Shown here in pieces: positions 45,562-53,496 of a stretch of DNA of 64,000 nt. Below the pieces are notes generated by a model. The model had not been told where the DNA came from and did no database searches. It saw only the letters and a list, made by a program, of their open reading frames with translations. The DNA is taken from assembly GCA_902785605.1 (NCBI GenBank), contig CACZZL010000004.1, positions 1 through 64,000 of the forward strand, in the 5' to 3' direction. Each line of letters opens with the position of its first letter. Position 1 is the first letter of the stretch. Made by a program: the position numbers and the translations under genes. This stretch comes from an uncultured Bacteroidales bacterium (GTDB lineage Bacteria > Bacteroidota > Bacteroidia > Bacteroidales > Paludibacteraceae).

Positions 45562-46419
45562 ATGCCGCAACAGGAAGCCATAAAACTATTCGAGCAAGCG
45601 AAGATACGCACCGTTTGGGATGAGGACCAAGAGAAATGGTTCTTCTCCATTATTGATGTGATTGCTGTGCTGACGGAGAGTGAAAATCCTCGTAAGTATT
45701 GGAGTGTTTTAAAGACTCGTCTTAAAAATGAGGGAAGTGAGTTGGCTACAAATTGTAGTCAACTGAAATTGCAAGCTGCTGACGGGAAGAGATATTTGAC
45801 AGATGTAGCGGATACAGAGCAGGTGTTGCGACTCATACAATCGATTCCGAGCAAGAAAGCAGAGCCGTTCAAATTGTGGCTGGCGCGAGTAGGGCAAGAG
45901 CGTTTGAATCAACTGCAAGATCCAGAATTAAGTATTCAGCAGGCCTTGCGAGATTATAAACGTCTCGGGTATTCGGACAACTGGATCAATCAGCGCCTGA
46001 AGAGTATTGAGATCCGCAAGGACTTGACAGACGAGTGGGATCAGCACGGTGTGCAAGAAGGGCAAGAATATGCAACGTTGACAGATATTATCTATCAAGC
46101 ATGGTCGGGAAAGACAGCGCGGCAGTACAAGAAGTTTAAGGGGCTGAAGAAAGAGAACTTGCGCGACAATATGACCAATGAGGAATTAGTGCTGAATATG
46201 TTAGCAGAATTGTCTGCGACAAGTATCACGAGAGCGCGTGACCCGCAAACGCTCGATGAAAACAAACAATGTGCAGCTGAGGGAGGAGATGTAGCGAGAG
46301 TTGCACGAGAAGAATTAGAGGCCAAGACAGGCAGAGATGTGGTAAGTCCGCTGAGCGCAAAACGCTTCTTTGAAGGTCAAGAGCCGAAATTAGAATTGGA
46401 AGACAAAGAAGAGGATTAG
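45562..46419 (+). CDS. Bro-N/antirepressor-like domain protein
   Basis: A 285-residue protein. Residues about 15-115 resemble the Bro-N DNA-binding domain of phage antirepressors (VWDEDQEKWFFSIIDVIAVLTES...YWSVLKTRL, LQAADGKRYLTDVADTEQVLRLIQSIPS). A conserved helical part follows (WLARVGQERLNQLQDPELSIQQALRDYKRLGYSDNWINQRL). No signal peptide. It forms a pair with the RhuM gene; both are isolated among secreted-protein genes. A regulatory role is inferred from the domain only. Confidence 0.8.
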   Translation: MPQQEAIKLFEQAKIRTVWDEDQEKWFFSIIDVIAVLTESENPRKYWSVLKTRLKNEGSELATNCSQLKLQAADGKRYLTDVADTEQVLRLIQSIPSKKAEPFKLWLARVGQERLNQLQDPELSIQQALRDYKRLGYSDNWINQRLKSIEIRKDLTDEWDQHGVQEGQEYATLTDIIYQAWSGKTARQYKKFKGLKKENLRDNMTNEELVLNMLAELSATSITRARDPQTLDENKQCAAEGGDVARVAREELEAKTGRDVVSPLSAKRFFEGQEPKLELEDKEED

Positions 46420-46468
46420 TCCAAAAGGACCAAAAATGATCCCAAAAATGAAGATGTCGCAATGTCGT

Positions 46469-46555
46469 TTTGACACTTTGACACTTTCGGAAAGGAGAAA
46501 ATGAAGATAAGAAGCTGTGAAACAACGAAATAGATAAAAGTGTCAAAGTGTCAAA
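46469..46555. repeat. 19-bp inverted repeat with 49-bp spacer
   Basis: 46469-46487 is the exact reverse complement of 46537-46555. Each arm is made of the 8-bp unit aaagtgtc or its complement; the right arm continues to a third unit. It lies between the Bro-N gene and the giant protein gene and could fold into a stable RNA hairpin. Confidence 0.88.
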
Positions 46556-46576
46556 GTGTCACGACAAAAATTGATG

Positions 46577-46603
46577 TTTGCCAACTTTGCCAACTTTGCC
46601 ACA
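46577..46603. repeat. Three-unit 9-bp array
   Basis: tttgccaac occurs twice, then tttgccaca, about 40 nt upstream of the giant gene start. No TAnnTTTG promoter was found in this gap. Confidence 0.75.
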
Positions 46604-46641
46604 ACAAAAATATAACAACGTAATTTAAGGTATAGAAAGAT

Positions 46642-49600
46642 ATGAAAAATTTTTACAAAGTAAGTAATACTATCGAAAACGGATCGAGAATGGACCGTAA
46701 ACGGACCGTAGTTGGACCGATGAAGGACCGAGTAAAGTCTAGGATTAGTCCGATAAACCACCGACTTTGGACCGTAATTGCCCCGATGTTGCTTGTGCTC
46801 TGCACCCTTTTCGGCGTGAATGAGATGGCGTGGGGATATGCAGCTTCAAAACTTACTGTCAAAGTAAGCGGACAAGGTCAAGTTGCTGTTACAACTTCAT
46901 CTACTCAGCCCGGTTCTTCGAGTTATTCGTCAACACCTGCATCAGATGACCAATCAGATTTGGGAATCTTATCAACGCATACATATTATGTTTGGGTTAA
47001 GCCTAATGAAGGTTATCGTTGTACTGGTGTAAGTGACTGCAGTTGGAATGATGCTGGCTATTATACAATATCAATTACCGGACGAACGAGTCAAGTAAAA
47101 AAAGAAGTAACAGCCACGTTTGTTGGTAATTCCTATACTATTTCTTTTGCCGGAAATAGTAATACGAGCGGTACGATGTCTGGTCAGAGCGGCTTTGTGT
47201 ATGGAACACCTAAGACATTAAGTACGAATACATTCGGTCGTGCCTATACGGTTACTTATGATGCTAATGGTGGTAGTTGTGGAACGAGTTCTGCAACGGC
47301 AACCTATACTTTTAATGGCTGGAAATCAAGCGATGGAACATCCTATGCGGACAAAGCAAGTGTATCTACGTTTAGTCCAACACCGGCTCATGGTGCGACG
47401 GTTACATTAACTGCACAATGGACAAGTGCTTCTGTGACCTTGCCGAGTGCGACAAAGGATGGAGCTGTGTTGGAAGGTTGGTATGTCGGATCTATTGCAG
47501 AAGGAAATAAGATTACTACAGCAACCTATACGCCGACAGCAAATGTAAAGTTGGTGGCTAATTGGATTAATAAGTATGATTTTGAAATAACGGGTGACGA
47601 CTATACGATCAATAACGAGGCTTGGAATAAGACAGAGGCATTTAACTTTGTTCATGCCGATGAGAATCATATGACCACAACTATCGAGAAGACAGATGTG
47701 ATTAGTTATGATAGAGCAAAAAATACCATTACTGCGTTGAAGATTGGTACGTCGAAGATTACTTTTACCCAAAATACATCTACCACGGTTAATAATGGTA
47801 CTATAGAGTATACAATCACAGTAGATAGTGTGGCTAATACATTGACTGCGTCTCCGTCTTATACTTGCTATGTGGATACTGCTAATTTTGCGAATATTAT
47901 TTCGAACAAAAATAGCAACGCTACCGTAACAACGACCAGTACGGCTGCGTCAATTGCATATTATAATGTTAGTGAGAACAAGATTTATGTTCCTAATAGC
48001 GAGGCAAAGTCATTCACGGATACGACCGTTACAATCCACATTAAACAAGCTGCTACTGGAAAGTATAAGGCTGTAGATAAAGCTATTACATTGACTGTCA
48101 AGAAACGTTTGAATACGCTCTATGCAAATGGAAGTGACAATTATAGCGTAGATATGTATGTGGATAGAACGCAGAATGTAACGCTGACGGCAATGAATAC
48201 GGATTATTCGGGAAGTCCGATAAGTGTGGAGCAGATAAATGCTGCTGATTCGGCAATTGCTAAGTATGTATATTCGCAAGCATCTCATTCCGGTACTGTA
48301 ACATCAAGACAATTTATCAATAGTAGTACCAAATGGCGCTTTACACAGCCGGAGAACTACAAGTATCTGGCAGGATGCGATACTTTCACGGTTGTTGTAA
48401 AGAAACTGGCGGAGGCAACGGATTGCTATGTGCTGGATGATGAGAATACATATAATTGGGGTACATATGGCGAAAAAGAATATAATTTCACCGAGCGAGG
48501 TGTGAAGTTATTTTACGAAATACAACGTACCGCGATATTAGGATTTACGGATAATGTGGCATGGAATCTTTATTATTATGACGCGCAAGGAAATGAATTG
48601 AAGAAAATCTCTTTATCTGTAAGTAATAAAGATAAATGGTATAGTTTTACAGAAGATACATATTTTTCCGACAAAGTTCGTTCTGTGAAATTTGCATCTG
48701 AAGGTGGAGCTGCCGGTAATCACTTTGTCCGTAATGTAAAAGTTACTCGCGAGACATGGCTTAATGTTGGTACGGACAATTCTGCAATCAATGGAACTCT
48801 GACGATTAATAAGAAAGCGGATGGTGTGAGTGCTATCTATCCTGGCGAGAAGGGGCAAAAGAGTACGACTGTATATTGGAGCATAGCAAATGGTGGTAAC
48901 CTGAAGATTAAGTGCGATGATCCGCGATTCTCGTTTAGCCAGAGTACTATTACGGGAGTGGATTGCAACTCGGGAACAACGGCTATTACTGTGTATTATT
49001 CCGATACTGTTGTCGGCACTGCGACGGCTACCGCCACGGTATACAACGACGTATACAACCAGACGTTCACCGTCAAAGGTATCATCGAGAAGGCTAAGCA
49101 ACCTGTGACTTGGAACTATAATGTGGTTCGCTACAACGATACAATTACAGATGCAGTATCTGCGACTGTTAGTCCGGTGACTTATGAGTCTGCGAATCCG
49201 AATATTATTAAGGTTATCAAAGATAACTTGAATCAGAATACTATATTGGTAGCAGTAGATACGGGTACCGTAAACATCACTGCTCACGTTCCGGGCAATG
49301 CTTATTATGCAGCAGTTGATACGGTACACGCTATCAAGGTGACGATGAAGCAACTCCAAACAATCGTTTGGAATCAGTCCCTCTTTGATTTAGAGTTGGG
49401 CGGTGACAATAGAACGCTTACGGCTACGGCCACTTCTGATGTAGAAGGATGTATATCTACTCGTTTGGTAGAATATGTCTCCAGTGATCCTGACGTGGTT
49501 TATATAGCGCCAGGTACTAATGTGTTGCAGATTAAAGGTGTTGGAACTACTACAGTTACTGCTTTCCAACGAGGTGGTTGGGATGTTGATGGTCATGACT

Positions 49601-52600
49601 ATGATAGTATCGCTACGCAGAAGACGGCTATCGTACGTGATCCGAATGCTCCGTGCGAAAGTTATATCTATCAACAAACATCCGAATATAAATTTGATTT
49701 AGGAGCCAATGCTCTTAATAAGCAGACAGTATCAAGTACCCCGGAAATTGACCTTAATGGCATGATTGCTGACACATGTACGTTCCGTTACAAAGGAGAA
49801 CAAAGAGGAACGTTTAAAGTGTTTAATGGAACAATGAAAGTTGAGCAATATGTTATGGTGGGTAGTTCCAGACAATGGGTAGAGGCAAAAACACTGGCTA
49901 AACCAACTGAGTTTAACAACCATTATTATAAAGATACAGTTGTCTTTAGACGCGATGCTACAAAGGTCCGCTTCAAGGTATTTGATGGATATGGAAACCA
50001 TTACTATACTGACTGTCGGATCAAACAAGCTCGTTTCATAGAGACGACGACTCCTACAAAGTTCACTCTTAATGTTGGACAGACGCAAGATCAAACGATT
50101 TACTTGAGCTATTCGAATGTGGTAGGTAATATATCTTTCACTCTGGGTCAAGGAGAAAACTCGTCGTTCTCGGTTAACCGTACAATCATAACTGACACCT
50201 GTGGTGGACACGCAAAGAATGTAGCCGTAGTAATTACCTATAATCCGCAACATGAGGTACAAAATGAACAGGATGTATTAACTATCTCTGACGGAACTAC
50301 AAGTTGTGAGGTTATATTGAAAGGTTCTGCTACTCGTGTAGGTAGAACTATCACATGGAATCACACGGACGTTCGGTCTATCTATACGGTCGAAAAAGAT
50401 ACGTTGATAGCAGAGGCAAGAACCTCACTGAATGCGTTGGCAGGAACGGTAGAATTTACCTATGTTAACAATACATCAACGGCGAATGGAAGTATAGATG
50501 CCAATAATATATTGTCATTTACCAGTGCCGGAACGGCTTATGTGGTAGCTAACACTCCAAACCACGATTATTATTTCCCTGCGGCTACTGTTGGTCCGAA
50601 GCGGTGGGATGTAGCCCTTACTCCGACGGAGGTGGTAGAAGTTCCGACGATCGGTAGTGTTGTCAGCGGAACCGCACTGAGCGATATTACTGTTTCGGGC
50701 GGTACAGCACGAGATATCATTAATCATGGTTCTGTTTCCGGAACATTTACTGTACAGAACGGTAATGTGACAGATGTTGGACCCAACAATCCGGTGACGG
50801 TTAAGTTTACTCCGGAAGATGGAACGATGTATGATATGTGCACGTACAATATGTATATTGAAGTGACTCAGCGGCCGGCAACAGATGAAGAGATTGGTAC
50901 GGTGACGGCAGGTCATATCACTTTTGGAGAGAAGTTGAGCGATGCTGTACTGAGCATGAGCGGTACGCTGAATGGTCATGGCACACTTGTGATGACAGAC
51001 CCGCAGAAGGATGAGGTAAAGGATGTAGATACGTACGAGAACTTGAAGGTTCTGTTCACTCCGGGTAACACGAACATTGCTCCGAAAGAGTTGACGGTTT
51101 CGGTAACGGTGGATAAGGCTAATCCTGCAGTAACACCTCAGGCAACTGACATTACTTATGGACAACCCATCAGCGCTTCTAACATTACTACAGCAAGCGG
51201 AGATGTAGCCGGTAGTTGGGCATGGGCCGTAGATGATACGCAAGTATTGAGTGTCGGAGACCATGTGCTGAAAGCTAACTTTACTTCGGATAGTGCGAAC
51301 TACAATAACCTGAGCAATGTAGATGTAACGCTGAAGGTGAAGAAGATCGAGAAACTGGAGGTAGAAGTTCCGTTGAGTTTCTGTGCCGGCGGATCGGAGA
51401 CGTTCCATGGTGAGACCTATACGACAGCCGGAACGGACCAGATAAATGCCGTAGGCGCAACGCGTGACACGATCTATAATGTGACCGTGACTGTTCTGCA
51501 ACCTACGACGGGTACAGATAGCAAAACTATTACTGTAGGTGATAATGAAAGTTGGCACGAAATAGACCTGTCCGGTTATGCAGTAGGTTCGCACGAAGTA
51601 GAATACCATACAACGAATGTGGCAGGTTGTGACTCGACCGTAACGCTGTCGCTGACGGTAAATGCCGTTGTTCCGGTAGGACCGAACACGTTTACTGGTA
51701 ATGGCGAGTGGGAGAACCCGAGCAACTGGAGTACAGGTATAGTACCTACGACGGCTGAGCCTGATATTATTGTAGTTGGTCAACTGGTGATCAACGAAGA
51801 AAAGACAATCGGCGGTTTGACCATTATGCCGACCGGTGGTGTGACCATCGTGGATGACGGTAAACTGACCGTCAATGGTACTACGACCACTCAGACAGGC
51901 GGATATGGAGATCTGTATGTAGCGAACGGTGGTGAAGTAGAAGTGGCAGGAAGCCTAACAGTACGTGATTTGATTGTTGAGGCTTCGATTGGTACTTCGG
52001 AAGGTAATGCTGAGAGCGGTCAAGTGGCAAGTGCCGAGAACATCGTTTACACGAATGCGTACATAGACATCAACATGGATCCGAGTGGTGTATTGGATGA
52101 TACCAAATGGTACGGATTCACCATTCCGTTCGCAGTGGATGCCTATAATGGTGTATCGCGCTTGGAAGGAAGTACTTTCCAACAATGTGGATATGGTGTT
52201 CATTACATGATAGCTGAGTATGACGCAAACAAGCGTCTGAATACAGGTAACGGATGGAAGTTCATTGGCGGAAATACGCTTAACGCAGGACAATTCTATC
52301 TCTTCACCGTGGAAGGTTCGTACAATACCTATCGTTTCAAGGCATCGGGAAGTAGCTACACACCTGCAGCAGCTGCTTCGCTGAACGTCAACGGTCCTAC
52401 GACCAATTATGACGCGAACTGGAACGGTGTGGGTAACTCCACTTTACAGCACGTGACGGCAAGCTATTATGGCGGCGAATACGTGCAGGTATTTATGAAC
52501 GGTCAAGATGCTTATAAGACGGTATCTACCAATGACGCGAACTTCGTAGTAGGCTGTCCGTTCTTTATTCAGGCGAAAGAGGCAACTACGTTGTTGTTGA

Positions 52601-53193
52601 GTGGGGAGAATACTTTGGTGGATAAGTACTATGCTCCGCGTCGTATGCAGGCAGAGGCAACCGCAGTATCCCGCATCAACTTGAGCGCAACGGATGGCGG
52701 TTACTCCGACCAGATCTATTTCAGCGCCGTTGACAAGGAACAAGATGCTTACATCATTGGTCAGGATCTGTCGAAGGCAGGAGAGAGTAAGGTAGTTCCG
52801 CAGTTGTGGATGGCTCAATACAACCAGAAGCTGAGTGTGCACGAGGCAGCATGGAATGGTGACCAAGCAACTTGTCCGCTGGGTATCTATGTGCCGAAGA
52901 GCGGAGAGTTCGTTCTGACGGCTACACAGCCTGAGGATGGCACGCAAATCTACTTGACTGAGAATGGTGCACCGATTTGGGATCTGACCATGTCCGAGTA
53001 TGTTCTGTCGCTGGAGAAGGGCAACACAAGCTCGTACGGCTTGATGATTGTTCGTGCTCCGCAAGTAACGACCGGCGTGGAGGATGTACAAGGTGCAGGC
53101 GCAGAAGTTCGCAAGGTCATCATCGACAATACGATGTATATTATTACGCCGGAAGGTACAATGTTTAATGTAATTGGAAAAAAAGTACAATAA
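46642..53193 (+). CDS. Giant secreted repeat protein (2183 residues) with C-terminal tail
   Basis: The largest gene of the window. A long N-terminal leader of about 64 residues: a basic stretch (RMDRKRTVVGPMKDRVKSR) before a hydrophobic segment (TVIAPMLLVLCTLFG) ending near NEMAWGYA. Most of this leader is encoded by an 11-bp array. Residues about 68-305 match the first unit of the 1423-residue protein, including InlB-type repeats. Many Ig-like/BIG2 and MBG-like modules follow (near 900-960, 1300-1560), then a late region (about 1700-1990: NTFTGNGEWENPSNWSTGIVPTT) with a parallel-beta-like segment. The tail is RKVIIDNTMYIITPEGTMFNVIGKKVQ. Likely a surface adhesin or scaffold; no enzyme motif seen. 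Confidence 0.85.
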   Translation: MKNFYKVSNTIENGSRMDRKRTVVGPMKDRVKSRISPINHRLWTVIAPMLLVLCTLFGVNEMAWGYAASKLTVKVSGQGQVAVTTSSTQPGSSSYSSTPASDDQSDLGILSTHTYYVWVKPNEGYRCTGVSDCSWNDAGYYTISITGRTSQVKKEVTATFVGNSYTISFAGNSNTSGTMSGQSGFVYGTPKTLSTNTFGRAYTVTYDANGGSCGTSSATATYTFNGWKSSDGTSYADKASVSTFSPTPAHGATVTLTAQWTSASVTLPSATKDGAVLEGWYVGSIAEGNKITTATYTPTANVKLVANWINKYDFEITGDDYTINNEAWNKTEAFNFVHADENHMTTTIEKTDVISYDRAKNTITALKIGTSKITFTQNTSTTVNNGTIEYTITVDSVANTLTASPSYTCYVDTANFANIISNKNSNATVTTTSTAASIAYYNVSENKIYVPNSEAKSFTDTTVTIHIKQAATGKYKAVDKAITLTVKKRLNTLYANGSDNYSVDMYVDRTQNVTLTAMNTDYSGSPISVEQINAADSAIAKYVYSQASHSGTVTSRQFINSSTKWRFTQPENYKYLAGCDTFTVVVKKLAEATDCYVLDDENTYNWGTYGEKEYNFTERGVKLFYEIQRTAILGFTDNVAWNLYYYDAQGNELKKISLSVSNKDKWYSFTEDTYFSDKVRSVKFASEGGAAGNHFVRNVKVTRETWLNVGTDNSAINGTLTINKKADGVSAIYPGEKGQKSTTVYWSIANGGNLKIKCDDPRFSFSQSTITGVDCNSGTTAITVYYSDTVVGTATATATVYNDVYNQTFTVKGIIEKAKQPVTWNYNVVRYNDTITDAVSATVSPVTYESANPNIIKVIKDNLNQNTILVAVDTGTVNITAHVPGNAYYAAVDTVHAIKVTMKQLQTIVWNQSLFDLELGGDNRTLTATATSDVEGCISTRLVEYVSSDPDVVYIAPGTNVLQIKGVGTTTVTAFQRGGWDVDGHDYDSIATQKTAIVRDPNAPCESYIYQQTSEYKFDLGANALNKQTVSSTPEIDLNGMIADTCTFRYKGEQRGTFKVFNGTMKVEQYVMVGSSRQWVEAKTLAKPTEFNNHYYKDTVVFRRDATKVRFKVFDGYGNHYYTDCRIKQARFIETTTPTKFTLNVGQTQDQTIYLSYSNVVGNISFTLGQGENSSFSVNRTIITDTCGGHAKNVAVVITYNPQHEVQNEQDVLTISDGTTSCEVILKGSATRVGRTITWNHTDVRSIYTVEKDTLIAEARTSLNALAGTVEFTYVNNTSTANGSIDANNILSFTSAGTAYVVANTPNHDYYFPAATVGPKRWDVALTPTEVVEVPTIGSVVSGTALSDITVSGGTARDIINHGSVSGTFTVQNGNVTDVGPNNPVTVKFTPEDGTMYDMCTYNMYIEVTQRPATDEEIGTVTAGHITFGEKLSDAVLSMSGTLNGHGTLVMTDPQKDEVKDVDTYENLKVLFTPGNTNIAPKELTVSVTVDKANPAVTPQATDITYGQPISASNITTASGDVAGSWAWAVDDTQVLSVGDHVLKANFTSDSANYNNLSNVDVTLKVKKIEKLEVEVPLSFCAGGSETFHGETYTTAGTDQINAVGATRDTIYNVTVTVLQPTTGTDSKTITVGDNESWHEIDLSGYAVGSHEVEYHTTNVAGCDSTVTLSLTVNAVVPVGPNTFTGNGEWENPSNWSTGIVPTTAEPDIIVVGQLVINEEKTIGGLTIMPTGGVTIVDDGKLTVNGTTTTQTGGYGDLYVANGGEVEVAGSLTVRDLIVEASIGTSEGNAESGQVASAENIVYTNAYIDINMDPSGVLDDTKWYGFTIPFAVDAYNGVSRLEGSTFQQCGYGVHYMIAEYDANKRLNTGNGWKFIGGNTLNAGQFYLFTVEGSYNTYRFKASGSSYTPAAAASLNVNGPTTNYDANWNGVGNSTLQHVTASYYGGEYVQVFMNGQDAYKTVSTNDANFVVGCPFFIQAKEATTLLLSGENTLVDKYYAPRRMQAEATAVSRINLSATDGGYSDQIYFSAVDKEQDAYIIGQDLSKAGESKVVPQLWMAQYNQKLSVHEAAWNGDQATCPLGIYVPKSGEFVLTATQPEDGTQIYLTENGAPIWDLTMSEYVLSLEKGNTSSYGLMIVRAPQVTTGVEDVQGAGAEVRKVIIDNTMYIITPEGTMFNVIGKKVQ
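46670..46790. repeat. 11-bp tandem array (about eleven units) encoding a protein leader
   Basis: Units begin every 11 bp from 46670 to 46780. The clearest are at 46681, 46692, 46703, 46714, 46725, 46747 and 46769, with core GGACCG or a near match; weaker ones are at 46670, 46736, 46758 and 46780. As 11 is not a multiple of 3, the peptide is not itself repetitive. Confidence 0.88.
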
Positions 53194-53195
53194 AA

Positions 53196-53227
53196 TTTGC
53201 GTATTCCAAATAATTGTTGTATCTTTG
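53196..53227 (+). promoter_or_regulatory. Promoter of the 44-residue peptide gene
   Basis: TTTG (53196-53199), a 20-nt gap and TATCTTTG (53220-53227), 39 nt before the ATG. It begins 2 nt after the stop of the giant gene. Confidence 0.8.
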
Positions 53228-53266
53228 CACAGTTTTTTGAAAAAAGCATAAATTAGAATAACGAGA

Positions 53267-53401
53267 ATGATGCAGAAACGCGGTTATATTATTCCGGAAG
53301 TGATAGTGGAGAGCTGTTGCACCCGCGAGTGCTTGATGTTTTTAGATGTATCCAACGCACCTAACACTGCTCCCAAGCGTCGTACTACGGAAGTGTTCTA
53401 A
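53267..53401 (+). CDS. Small Cys-containing peptide of 44 residues
   Basis: A short frame starting ATGATG: an N-terminal GYIIPEVIVES segment, then CCTREC with three Cys, LMFLDVSN, and a basic/Thr-rich end (APKRRTTEVF). Its own promoter and strong terminator show it is a real transcription unit. From memory, Bacteroidota genomes hold many unannotated small peptides beginning with a Tyr-x-x-Pro-Glu-like motif, but function is unknown. No signal peptide. It could be a precursor peptide for the PqqD/S26-like proteins 13 kb upstream; this is speculation. Confidence 0.7.
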   Translation: MMQKRGYIIPEVIVESCCTRECLMFLDVSNAPNTAPKRRTTEVF

Positions 53402-53419
53402 CGAATGTGAAGATATGTA

Positions 53420-53446
53420 AAAAGGCTGCAAATCGCAGCCTTTTTT
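53420..53446 (+). terminator. Terminator of the 44-residue peptide gene
   Basis: AAAAGGCTGC pairs with GCAGCCTTTT around AAATC, followed by further T. Confidence 0.93.
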
Positions 53447-53464
53447 CGTGTCGTGCGGGTGGAT

Positions 53465-53483
53465 GTCCGAATACTATTCGGAC
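53465..53483. promoter_or_regulatory. 19-bp palindrome, copy 2
   Basis: GTCCGAAT-act-ATTCGGAC, the same arms as 7108-7126, also preceded by gat and followed by g. It lies 14 nt beyond the stop of the minus-strand DUF4861 gene. Confidence 0.55.
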
Positions 53484-53496
53484 GAAACAGACGCTG

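Noticed and set aside
46501-46536. A possible tiny frame (MKIRSCETTK) in the Bro-N/giant gene gap
   Set aside because: Ten codons, inside the inverted-repeat spacer, with no promoter or conservation evidence.
32077-53193. Calling the shared tails canonical type IX secretion sorting domains
   Set aside because: They are far shorter than the known domain and no type IX component is in the window, so only resemblance is claimed.
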